Below, in pieces: positions 25,759 through 32,692 of a stretch of DNA of 32,692 bases (positions are counted from its first letter, which is position 1; every line of letters starts with the position of its first letter). Source of the DNA: Paraburkholderia oxyphila NBRC 105797 (GTDB lineage: Bacteria > Pseudomonadota > Gammaproteobacteria > Burkholderiales > Burkholderiaceae); assembly GCF_000685075.1 (NCBI RefSeq), contig NZ_BAYD01000116.1, forward strand, positions 1 through 32,692, in the 5' to 3' direction. Under the pieces are notes generated by a model. The model was not told the DNA's origin. It saw nothing but the letters and a program-made list of their open reading frames with translations, and ran no database searches. Made by a program: the position numbers and the translations under genes.

Positions 25759-25827
25759 GGCTGCGATAGCTACAAAAGCCTCAGCGACAACGATCACTAA
25801 AGGAGCCAAACTTACTGTCGGAACTGG

Positions 25828-26817
25828 TTAATCTTCATCGTGCAGGAGATCGCCGGGCTTTTTGTGGGCAGCCCGGTAACGGCTCGGGCTGAAACCGGTG
25901 AGCTCCCGGAACACCTCGCGAAAGGAGTGTACATCGTCGTAGCCGACCAGCGCCGCAATCTGGTCGATCGACCGGCTGGTGCGCAGGAGCAATTGCTGCG
26001 CGGACTCCACGCGTAGCCTGCGGACATAATCTCGAGGTGTCGTATTTAGATGGCGTTGAAAGTGGCGTAGCAGTGTCTGTTGACTGATGGCTAACGCCTT
26101 TGCGAGGTCACTTATCCTGACATTTTGCGCAAAGCGCTCCTCTAGCCACAGCTGCGCGTTAGCCACGACAGGGTCTTCCGCAAGCTGGTCCTCGGAAGCC
26201 TGATGCAGCCCGGTTACGTCACCCAGCCATCTAGCGATCTGGGGTGCTGTCACACGTTCCACAACCTGCGCCAAAAGCATAGTGTCGGCCGCAAGGCCGC
26301 TCCCAGTGAGAATCCGCCCATGCTCAACCACAGGTACTTGTGGCGAAACCTGAACCTTCGGATAACGCTTCCGGAAAAGCGGAATTAAGGGCCTGGTCAA
26401 GGCGGTCATGCCGCTGTCCAGGAGGCCTGCTTCTGCAAGCAAAAACACAGCGGAGCCGCTTGCCGAGATTACGGCACCCCCAGTGTGCTGGTGCTGGAGC
26501 CATGAGCACAATGGGCCGGCAATTGCCAGCTTGGCGTCGAGCGAAGGTTCGTCTCCGACAACGAATCCAGGCAGGTGTACCAGGTCATATTGGGACTGCT
26601 TGTCGAGTTGTCCGTCTGCAGATAGTGTTCGACCGTCGGCCATACGCACGGGGCGCCCGTCAGGCGTCAGAAAATAGACCTGCGTCTGCATGGCCACTCG
26701 TTCTCTGGTATGGAACAGCACTGGCACCTGGCGACGGATGAGCTCGAACGCGTCGATGAAGCATCCGAGGCTCGACATGTAAACACCTTCAAGACCAATT
26801 GCCGCAAAACCGGACAT
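25828..26817 (-). CDS. GlxA-type AraC-family regulator with DJ-1/PfpI-like sensor domain
   Basis: This 329-residue regulator has an N-terminal DJ-1/PfpI-like domain (about 1-195) and a C-terminal double AraC helix-turn-helix (225-320: NVRISDLAKALAISQQTLLR and SIDQIAALVGYDDVHSFREV, with FRELTGFSPSRYR). In the sensor the elbow usually bearing Cys reads SASGSAVFLLAEAG, with Ser instead, so no peptidase activity is expected. GGAAAGGTGG precedes its ATG. It diverges from the phytanoyl-CoA-dioxygenase-like gene over a 138-base gap and most likely activates that gene. Related GlxA-type regulators respond to amine or quaternary-ammonium metabolites, but the ligand here is unknown. Confidence 0.9.
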   Translation of the reverse strand: MSGFAAIGLEGVYMSSLGCFIDAFELIRRQVPVLFHTRERVAMQTQVYFLTPDGRPVRMADGRTLSADGQLDKQSQYDLVHLPGFVVGDEPSLDAKLAIAGPLCSWLQHQHTGGAVISASGSAVFLLAEAGLLDSGMTALTRPLIPLFRKRYPKVQVSPQVPVVEHGRILTGSGLAADTMLLAQVVERVTAPQIARWLGDVTGLHQASEDQLAEDPVVANAQLWLEERFAQNVRISDLAKALAISQQTLLRHFQRHLNTTPRDYVRRLRVESAQQLLLRTSRSIDQIAALVGYDDVHSFREVFRELTGFSPSRYRAAHKKPGDLLHDED

Positions 26818-26955
26818 CCTTTGCCACCTTTCCGAGTGTTGGATTCACCCCCTAATTATGTCGAAAACCGCCATGGGTTGATACTCAATCAGATGCCAAG
26901 ATCAGTCTGCGAAGCGATCGAATAAACGAAGCTGGATTCGAAGAGGAGACTTTTC

Positions 26956-27972
26956 ATGGTGGATAGTACAGAATTGTCGGTCCAGGGGGCCGAGGCAATC
27001 GAGACAGGCAGGATCGGGACACTCAAGACGGCGAACCATCTGATTGGTGACCGTGAGGGGCTTAGGCGGGCTTGGGAGAGGGATGGGTACTGGTATTTCA
27101 AAGGTGTCCTCGACCAAAATGTGATTGCCAAAATGCGGCGTGTCTGGATCGACTATCTCCAGCGGAATGGGCTGATCGACGCAGACGTAAACGTGAACCG
27201 CTACAATCATTCTGGCTTCGACGGCAAGGACATTAGTGTCGCGGAGCTATCCCGCATCAGCGAATTCAGTGAGCGCAACATCCACACAATGATCACCGAG
27301 GACCCACAGATCAACGAATCTATGAAGTCCTTGTTGGGGGCCGATCCTTTCTGGCTGCCGATCGCCGAATATCGTGCCAATCCGCCGATCAGTGATCCTG
27401 TCGCAGATCGCTTTATCTATCCTCATCAGGACGGCTTCTACAGTCGGGGGATGGAGATGAAGATCTGTTGGATTCCCCTCGACAACATCGACTGGGAGGT
27501 CGGTGGCTGTGCGTGGATTGAAGGCGCACACCGCGGGCCAATCCTGCATGATCTGACCAAGCCACCTCTGTTCCCTATTCCCGCCGATGTGGTTTCAATG
27601 GAGGGATGGAAGAGTGCAGATTTCGAGCCTGGCGACATCGTCATTTTTGATCTCAATCTACCCCACAGTGGACTCACCAATATCTCTAAGGATCGCTTTC
27701 GCCTGTCGCTAGACATTCGCGTCACTGAGGCCTCGGGCAAAGTTCCGTCAATTGGTGAACTGGTTAGTTTGTCGGAAGAGCAGTTGACGCTTCGCAATGA
27801 AAGGACTGGTGCGGAAGAGATCTATGCGATCGATGCCCAGACTTATGTGCGTAGTGCGGACGGCAAGAAGCGGGAGGGTGCAGATATCCCGAACACCTTC
27901 AAGCCCAGAGAAACAGTAATCGTGAATTCACTAGATGGTCGGGTTGCAACGCTGGTCCGATCGATTCACTGA
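26956..27972 (+). CDS. Phytanoyl-CoA dioxygenase (PhyH)-family Fe(II)/2-oxoglutarate oxygenase
   Basis: This 338-residue protein has the 2-His-1-carboxylate iron site His157-x-Asp159 (YPHQDGFYS) and His237 (NLPHSGLTN), and Arg249 in RFRLSLDIR to bind 2-oxoglutarate. The strands GGCAWIEGAHRGP and FEPGDIVIFDLNLPH are typical of the PhyH family, which hydroxylates small molecules or CoA esters using oxygen and 2-oxoglutarate. The C-terminal ~75 residues (from about 260) look like an extra beta-rich tail. GAAGAGGAG precedes ATG 26956. It stands alone opposite an AraC regulator. It may feed a hydroxylated substrate into the thiolase/ligase pathway or serve an unrelated function. Confidence 0.88.
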   Translation: MVDSTELSVQGAEAIETGRIGTLKTANHLIGDREGLRRAWERDGYWYFKGVLDQNVIAKMRRVWIDYLQRNGLIDADVNVNRYNHSGFDGKDISVAELSRISEFSERNIHTMITEDPQINESMKSLLGADPFWLPIAEYRANPPISDPVADRFIYPHQDGFYSRGMEMKICWIPLDNIDWEVGGCAWIEGAHRGPILHDLTKPPLFPIPADVVSMEGWKSADFEPGDIVIFDLNLPHSGLTNISKDRFRLSLDIRVTEASGKVPSIGELVSLSEEQLTLRNERTGAEEIYAIDAQTYVRSADGKKREGADIPNTFKPRETVIVNSLDGRVATLVRSIH

Positions 27973-28325
27973 TCGGGCACAAGATATACTGCGTTCCGCA
28001 GACTGAGGTGCACGAAGAGGGCCGCGTTGCGGCACTTCCTTCGAATACTTGTCTGTTTCGTCCATGAAATAGATTAAACGAGTAACTGCGCGGGCAGCGC
28101 TATTGGCAATACCACTGCATATTGGTGGTTGGTCTTGGTTATGCTGACTTTACCCCGCCAATTGGGTAGCCGCGCTCCCTTCCGGGAACGCGGCCCCGGA
28201 AGAACGCAGCATGCGACTTTCGCCGCACTGCGCTCGAGCACAGCATTAAGCGTCGTACAGCGCCGGTCTCGCCAATTGCACGAGCCCTTCGCAAGTGTCA
28301 CGATGTCGACTCGGCGCATTGTTGA
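27973..28325. other. Intergenic stretch with a weak hairpin
   Basis: No gene is recognised in these 353 bases. A hairpin with core GCCGC-GTT-GCGGC lies near 28020-28035, 50 bases after the PhyH stop, and could terminate it. Near 28170 a near-palindrome (CCGCGCTCCC ... GGGAACGCGG) forms another stem. A 135-codon minus-strand frame (28074-28481) lacks any family likeness. Confidence 0.3.
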
Positions 28326-28517
28326 GACGAGCAGTACACGATCCTCGAAACTTGCAGGCTGCTGCAGAGTGGTTTGGGCGTGGTCGATCCGATCATCGCC
28401 GACCGCTGCGTGCGCGAGCTCACGCCGGACAGGCTCAGGGTCACCGAATTCGCTTCGGGTGGGGCGAATGAGGAAATTCATACCAAAATGTGTGCATTGT
28501 TAAGGCTGCTTGACTAA
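28326..28517 (+). pseudogene. Possible C-terminal remnant of an unidentified gene
   Basis: A 63-codon frame ending TAA (28515-28517) reads like real protein: YTILETCRLLQSGLGVVDPI, then IADRCVRELTPDRLRVTEF and ASGGANEEIHTKMCALL. It has no start codon near its beginning, and an in-frame stop lies at 28323, so it is only a tail. It ends 14 bases before the ArgP-type pseudogene. I cannot name the family. Decay of a former neighbour of that regulator is the simplest reading. Confidence 0.35.
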
Positions 28518-28531
28518 ATATGGGGAGCGCG

Positions 28532-29391
28532 GTGAATTTCGATAGGCCGTACTCGGAAACCTTCTTTGCTGTTGTCGAATCTCGTCGTTTGGAAAAATAG
28601 AAAGAGCACTGAACATTTCGCGTGGTGACGTCTTGCAGGGAATAATTTCCATTTAGGAGTCCGCGGGAGCGTCGTTGCTTATCCGTGGCGAAATACTCCT
28701 CAGGCACGTCAGGATGATGAAGATTCTGGAGGCCGATACCACGAAGCAAATCAAACCGGACACGGATGCGTGCCCCAAAATTGCAATCGCTGTCAGCGCA
28801 GATTCGTTAGCGACCGAGTTCGGGGCAGCCGCCTGTGCCGTAGCCAAGGAGAATTCTGCCCTGGATGTCATAGTCGATGACCAAGACTATACGTTGACAG
28901 TCTTGACACGAGGAGAGGTAATTGGTTACGTGTCGACTACTAGTACGCCTCCGACGGGATTTGCCGCTGAGGCGATCGGATCCATAGAGTAGGAATGTGT
29001 AGCTACGCCTGAATTTTCAGGGGCGTATTTCGCTGACGGACTCAACCTGCACAGCGTTCTGGTCGCGCCTGCTGTGCTGTTCAATCGCAAGGACGGATTG
29101 TATGAGACGTTCATCTAACATCTGCTCGGCTTTTCTGTACGTGGCTATACGGCGCACTATTTTCCTTCTCCGGTCGCGCTATTGATGCCGATTCAAGCGG
29201 GCGCCGGATACGAGTTGGTACCGGCCTTGCAAGTTCGATCGGTTGTCGATTGTGGTGAACTTATCGCCTTAGCAACGGAGCACGGGATGTCCGTCGGTCT
29301 CTTTCCGCACCATTGGGAGACCGCCCCGCTCTGCGTAGAATCTGTTAGCGAACTCGTGATGCACTATGCCCGTCAGAGCTTGATTCAGTGA
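28532..29391 (+). pseudogene. argP-like: Decayed LysR-family regulator, ArgP/IciA-like
   Basis: Read across frames, this is a LysR regulator of the ArgP type, which normally controls amino-acid exporters. It starts at GTG 28532 (VNFDRPYSETFFAVVESRR). A one-base loss in an A-run at 28593-28597 breaks the frame, after which the HTH continues as EKIERALNISRGDVLQGIIS. TAG at 28654-28656 follows, then an apparent loss of about ten codons near 28680, then the effector domain (EILLRHVRMM, PKIAIAVSADSLAT, DVIVDDQDYTLTVLTRGEVI). Two more in-frame stops occur at 28990-28992 and 29116-29118 before the intact end (MSVGLFPHHWETAPLCVESV) at TGA 29389-29391. With at least four lesions it cannot make a full protein. 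Confidence 0.82.
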
Positions 29392-29433
29392 GTGCTCGTG
29401 GTGGGCTGAGGGTGACGAGTTGGCGTGGTATGT

Positions 29434-29631
29434 TTATTTGGTGGAAGTAGCTAATAGGAGGGGGGCGCCAGCCACTGCCGGATACGGAAGACGAGTGTCG
29501 GCAGTGAAGTCGATCTGAATCGTCAGCCGCGTGAGGGCCGCGTCGAAATCGACGCCGCTCACAAATCGTCGATCTCCAGGTAGTGGTGCCGTAGTTGTCA
29601 GGTTCCTTGGGCAGCAATTTGGTCCGAACAC
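29434..29631 (-). pseudogene. Probable ISL3-type transposase N-terminal remnant
   Basis: The 65-codon minus-strand frame contains FVSGVDFDAALTRLTIQIDF followed by TADTRLPYPAVAGA, which resembles the N-terminal segment of ISL3-family transposases (xVDFDAxxxxLTIxIDF...RFPYPxVxG). After AVAGA the likeness stops and the frame ends ten codons later, so the zinc-finger and DDE parts are gone. No terminal inverted repeats or target duplications were found. It supports past insertion-sequence activity in this decayed stretch. Confidence 0.5.
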
Positions 29632-29763
29632 TTCAAAAGAAGCCCTGGTCGACGCGGTGCGAGTCGATCAGATTGACCATAAAGACGAAGTCGGTTCTGA
29701 ATGCGACCTCATGGCGGCGCAGCCCTTCTGGTTGCAACGGCACCTCTATGTTCGAAAGTCTTC

Positions 29764-31353
29764 TCATTGAGGAGGGCGAGTCAGGAGCAGGCTTTCGTCA
29801 TCGGGCGACAAGGTGAAAACGCTGAGTATTTCCACTAACCGTTCGGTTTGCGATTTCAGGCTGTTCGCTGCCGCAGTGTGTTCCTGGACTAGAGCTGAGT
29901 TCACCTGCGTCATCTGGTCTAATTGCTCGACGGCTTCGCTTATCTGACTGATCCCTGCCGACTGTTCCCGCGAGGCGTTCGCAATCTGACCGACAAGGTC
30001 CGTTACGCCGCGCACTTTGGAGACGATATTTGCTATGGTCGTGCCAGCCGAATCAACAAGCTTTGATCCGTTGTCCACCTTCTCCACGCTTTCAGTAATT
30101 AGTGTCGTGATCTCCTTGGCGGCCTGTGCACTTCGCTGTGCTAAATTGCGAACCTCGCCAGCCACCACCGCGAAACCTCGTCCTTGCTCTCCCGCACGTG
30201 CGGCTTCGACTGCCGCGTTCAGTGCCAGGATGTTGGTTTGGAATGCGATTGCGTCGATCACGGAAATTATCTCGGAGATCTTCCCGCTCGAACGGGCAAT
30301 TCCCTCCATTGTCTCGATGACTTTCCCAACCACTCTGCCGCCGTCCTCTGCGGCGTCGAACGCCATTGCAGCCAGTTGACTTGCCTCGTGCGCTGCATCT
30401 GCATTGTTTCCGACCGTGGCGCTGATTTCTTCCATGGACGCCGCTGTCTGTTCCAGACTGCTTGCTTGATTTTCGGTGCGGTCTGACAGGTCTAGCGTTC
30501 CAGATGCAATATCTGTTGTCGCCTGTTGCATTGCACCTATGCCGTCGCGTACGTCCATAACCGTGGCTCGCATATTGATGCTTACCTGGTTCAGAATCCG
30601 GATGATTTCGCCGATTTCATCATATTTGGAGCTTGTAGTCGTGGCGCTAAGATCACCGGCGGCCATTCGTGCCGCCACTTTAAGCGCATCTTCCGCTGGT
30701 GTCACAATGACGTTCATTAGAACCATTCCGACGATCGTAGTTACAACCAGAAGAATGGCTGACGTGGCCCAGAACGAAAGGGTGGCCGTACCTTGCAACA
30801 CAAGGGAGGGGGTGATTCCGATGATGTTAATTGCAGACAGTCCACCCCAGATGTAGCGCTTCAGGCCGAAAGAGCGAATTTTCTCAAGAGCCTTGGCTAC
30901 AAGGTTCCTGTGCACTAGGTGCCCATGTAACCACCCTATCTTTCCCGTCGCGTCGGACAACAGCATGCGGTAAGCCTTCTCAGTCTTGGCGACTTCTTGC
31001 GGAGCTGGCTTGCTGAGAACCATCAGGGACCCGATGTACTTCCCACGGGAGAAAAGTGGTGCGGCGTTCAGTCGGCACCAGACATGTCTTCCATTCTTAC
31101 AGGCCGACTTGACCAACCCGCTCCACGGTTGACCACGTTGTATAGAAGCACCCAGATCAGCCAAAACCTGAGGGGGTACGTCTCGTATGCGACTAGAACC
31201 GGGCATGGCCTGTATTTCTTGCAGCGTGTAGCCCGTCACCCTTTGGTATACGGAGTTGGAGTACAAGACCTGGGATCGTGCATCGACGCAGGAAACCATC
31301 AACTCCGAGTCCCCAAGCTCAAACTCAAGTAGCCTGCCACTCTCGTTTACCAT
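29764..31353 (-). CDS. Aer-like methyl-accepting chemotaxis protein with PAS domain
   Basis: This 529-residue receptor has an N-terminal cytoplasmic PAS domain (about 15-115, YSNSVYQRVTGYTLQEIQAM), two close hydrophobic segments (about 167-187 and 193-217) with almost no periplasmic loop, a HAMP region (about 215-270) and a long methyl-accepting coiled coil with the CheA/CheW hairpin EAARAGEQGRGFAVVAGEVR. This layout is that of Aer-type energy/redox taxis receptors, which sense internally through PAS, often with FAD. The protein ends in LSPDDESLLLTRPPQ, without a CheR-binding NWETF-type pentapeptide. Placement beside oxygen-dependent catabolic genes suggests taxis toward metabolisable substrate through redox state, an inference only. 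No che genes are near. Confidence 0.92.
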   Translation of the reverse strand: MVNESGRLLEFELGDSELMVSCVDARSQVLYSNSVYQRVTGYTLQEIQAMPGSSRIRDVPPQVLADLGASIQRGQPWSGLVKSACKNGRHVWCRLNAAPLFSRGKYIGSLMVLSKPAPQEVAKTEKAYRMLLSDATGKIGWLHGHLVHRNLVAKALEKIRSFGLKRYIWGGLSAINIIGITPSLVLQGTATLSFWATSAILLVVTTIVGMVLMNVIVTPAEDALKVAARMAAGDLSATTTSSKYDEIGEIIRILNQVSINMRATVMDVRDGIGAMQQATTDIASGTLDLSDRTENQASSLEQTAASMEEISATVGNNADAAHEASQLAAMAFDAAEDGGRVVGKVIETMEGIARSSGKISEIISVIDAIAFQTNILALNAAVEAARAGEQGRGFAVVAGEVRNLAQRSAQAAKEITTLITESVEKVDNGSKLVDSAGTTIANIVSKVRGVTDLVGQIANASREQSAGISQISEAVEQLDQMTQVNSALVQEHTAAANSLKSQTERLVEILSVFTLSPDDESLLLTRPPQ

Positions 31354-31848
31354 CCCTTTTCCTTGATTTTTACGCGAACCTGTTTTTTCGAATCGTCTTC
31401 TGAGGGGAGAGTCTAAGCTTTCTCTCTCCCGGTACCTCAGCCGTCCTGCAATTCGGCTCTAGAGTGCGTCCGGCACGACGACGGGTGCACCAAATAGGTC
31501 ATCGGGAGAATATCATTGGCGTTCTCAAACATGAAGAGTATTCCAAAATATTTAGGTCGATGCCACACGCGAAACTAGGGAAACAATGGTTGATCAGGTT
31601 CGGCCCCGTCACAGAGGGAACCGAGCATGGTGTGGAAAACTTCACGGAACGGACAGGTAGTGATGAAGATCACTATCCGCATTGCAGTAGCGACAAGTGT
31701 GGTTCAGAAGCGAGTGAGCACATTCCAGCGCTTCCTCGTGGCGATGGAAAATGTCGTTCTGAAGTGGCGTGTGCTGTCGGCGATTGAACCGTACTACCCT
31801 AAGGGCGAAGGGGCCGCGTCCGGCAGTTGATTTCGAGGGGATGCTTCC
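31354..31848. other. Intergenic stretch, no recognised gene
   Basis: This 495-base stretch upstream of the chemoreceptor holds its promoter region. Several short plus-strand frames (for example 31627-31830) have no family likeness. I see no operator copy and no strong hairpin. Confidence 0.35.
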
Positions 31849-32136
31849 ATGCTACTTGCTGCAGCAGTGACACAGCTTGTCGGGCGAAGGTCTCGCAAGT
31901 GGTGCACTCCTCTCGGTCGTGTTGGCGTCTCGTCCGAAATGGCAGGGGCGTTGCTCTTCTTTGCGTCGTCCGCGACTGATCCTGTCACCGGCAAGCTGCT
32001 TGTCATTGACGGTGGATTCCATGTTGCCACAGACGATATGCGCTCTAGGACACTGCATAGTCGCAATGGGCCGATCCAATCCCATCCGCGGAGCTACCTT
32101 GCAGCTTCTACTCGAGAACAAGGGGGGAAGGCGTGA
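31849..32136 (+). pseudogene. C-terminal remnant of a short-chain dehydrogenase
   Basis: The 95-codon frame includes TPLGRVGVSSEMAGALLFFA followed by SSATDPVTGKLLVIDGGFHVA, the standard last ~45 residues of a classical SDR (substrate-loop end plus the VTG...VDGG tail). The Rossmann motif and Tyr-x3-Lys are absent, and the sequence after VIDGGFHVA is unrelated. It could still be translated, since CGAGGGG precedes ATG 31849, but would have no enzyme activity. It is either a deletion relic of an SDR once in this island or a scrap left by rearrangement next to operator site D. Confidence 0.65.
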
Positions 32137-32171
32137 GTCTGCAAGTCGGGTAGTGAAAACACCGACTCGTT

Positions 32172-32194
32172 TAATCGAACTACGAGTTGCATAT
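32172..32194. promoter_or_regulatory. Putative TetR-type operator (site D)
   Basis: The site reads TAAT, CG, then AACTACGAGTTGCATAT and matches 20 of 23 positions of site A 30 kb away. It lies 77 bases upstream of the small gene at 32272. Near-identity to the Rieske-operon site, with the same spacing as the perfect palindrome at 17452-17474, implies common control of the genes that begin here and run past the window end. Confidence 0.6.
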
Positions 32195-32271
32195 ATCTCT
32201 CTGTTCGCCTACGATTAGCAAGAAGAGGCGTGGTGAGTGCCCGCCAGGCATGAGCCAATCGGAGAAAAACG

Positions 32272-32490
32272 ATGTACCTCTTGGATAGCGATTTACGCGG
32301 CCGTCCCGCCGGTCACAGATTTCAATGCGCCACTCAAGGCGTGCAGAAGTCCACGCTCTCGCGCGGCAATACCCTCACACTTCTTGCGCAGACGCTGTCG
32401 GTGTTTAGTGCGTTCCTCGTACGATTCGTTCGATTGCGGTCGGGAGTTTTTCGGAACGATTCGAATGTCGTAGGGGAGGATATGCGATGA
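32272..32490 (+). CDS. Small hypothetical protein, 72 aa, coupled to a membrane protein
   Basis: I do not recognise a family. The frame begins at ATG 32272 behind CGGAGAAAAACG and ends TGA 32488-32490, overlapping the next start by four bases (ATGA), which argues for a real coupled gene. It has a basic middle and one moderately hydrophobic stretch (LTLLAQTLSVFSAFLVRFV) that could lie in or on the membrane. Placement 77 bases after operator D suggests it is the first gene of another island operon. It could also be a non-coding leader with a chance frame. Confidence 0.42.
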   Translation: MYLLDSDLRGRPAGHRFQCATQGVQKSTLSRGNTLTLLAQTLSVFSAFLVRFVRLRSGVFRNDSNVVGEDMR

Positions 32491-32692
32491 ATCGATTGGT
32501 GCAAAGGTGCACGCACGATGAGCGACGGATTCTAGTGGCTCTCCTGTTTATCTCCATGGCAACCTTAGTGGCTTATCTGCTTTTAGATTCGCTTCGAATC
32601 GAAGAGCTTGGGCGTTCGGCAATCTTCGACGTTGTTATGACTTTTTCGGTACTCGGAGTCACTGCGTTCGCGGGTCTCATGGGCTGCCTAGA
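32487..32692 (+). CDS. Membrane protein, N-terminal part (cut by window end)
   Basis: The frame opens at ATG 32487 with GGGGAGG eight bases upstream and stays open to the window end (68 codons). Two hydrophobic segments, ILVALLFISMATLVAYLLL (about 15-33) and VVMTFSVLGVTAFAGLMGCL (about 49-68), are joined by a short charged loop, so it is an integral membrane protein. The family is not recognisable from this much. Being downstream of operator D, it could be a transporter subunit or small permease for the pathway, but that is a guess. Confidence 0.6.
   Translation, partial: MNRLVQRCTHDERRILVALLFISMATLVAYLLLDSLRIEELGRSAIFDVVMTFSVLGVTAFAGLMGCL

Noticed and set aside
28074..28481. 135-codon minus-strand ORF
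   Set aside because: No family, no clear ribosome site, and it overlaps the more protein-like plus-strand tail at 28326-28517.

Overview
The window looks like an accessory catabolic island from a Burkholderiaceae-type betaproteobacterium (Paraburkholderia/Caballeronia/Burkholderia-like). That assignment is an inference from the GC-rich codon use, the PAS-LuxR regulator type, the ArgP-type pseudogene and the overall gene style; no rRNA or housekeeping marker is present. No tRNA, rRNA or CRISPR array was seen.

Layout. (1) 1-723: the 3' end of an OmpR-type response regulator whose linker is coded by 47 perfect GACACC hexamers followed by 5 GACGCC hexamers. (2) 724-1528: no convincing gene, but an operator-like site at 1432-1454. 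(3) 1529-16504: a compact run of 14 plus-strand genes. In order: Rieske oxygenase, KstD-like flavoprotein dehydrogenase, ThDP E1 alpha and beta, a free-standing lipoyl domain, an E2 acyltransferase core, acyl-CoA ligase, two crotonases, a pair of acyl-CoA dehydrogenase subunits, a metal-dependent amidohydrolase/decarboxylase, a third crotonase and an SDR. (4) 16566-22907: regulators and further dehydrogenases (TetR, two SDRs, a small unknown gene, a second TetR, and a PAS-LuxR regulator carrying an IS630-transposase-like N-terminus). (5) 23078-27972: thiolase plus a second acyl-CoA ligase, a DJ-1/AraC regulator, and a divergent phytanoyl-CoA-dioxygenase-like enzyme. (6) 27973-32136: a decayed stretch with an ArgP-type LysR pseudogene, a probable ISL3 transposase scrap, an Aer-like chemoreceptor and an SDR tail remnant. 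(7) 32172-32692: another copy of the operator, followed by a small ORF coupled to a membrane protein cut by the window end.

How it may work. The gene set suggests breakdown of an alicyclic or polycyclic ketone-like compound (terpenoid- or steroid-like; the substrate is not readable from sequence). The Rieske enzyme would hydroxylate the ring and the KstD-like flavoprotein would add a 1,2-double bond next to a ketone. The ThDP/lipoyl/E2 complex would cleave a 2-oxo or vicinal-diketone carbon bond and pass the acyl group to CoA. Ligases, acyl-CoA dehydrogenases, crotonases, SDRs and thiolase would finish by beta-oxidation-like steps. No E3 (dihydrolipoamide dehydrogenase), ferredoxin, ferredoxin reductase or transporter is in the window, so these must come from elsewhere.

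The most useful regulatory observation is a shared motif (TAAT, two bases, then AACTAnnnGTTGCAT, or close variants) at 1432-1454, 17452-17474, 21621-21643 and 32172-32194, all in non-coding DNA upstream of genes. The 17452 copy lies inside a perfect 17-bp inverted repeat beside the first tetR gene. This suggests one TetR-type regulon spanning the whole window.
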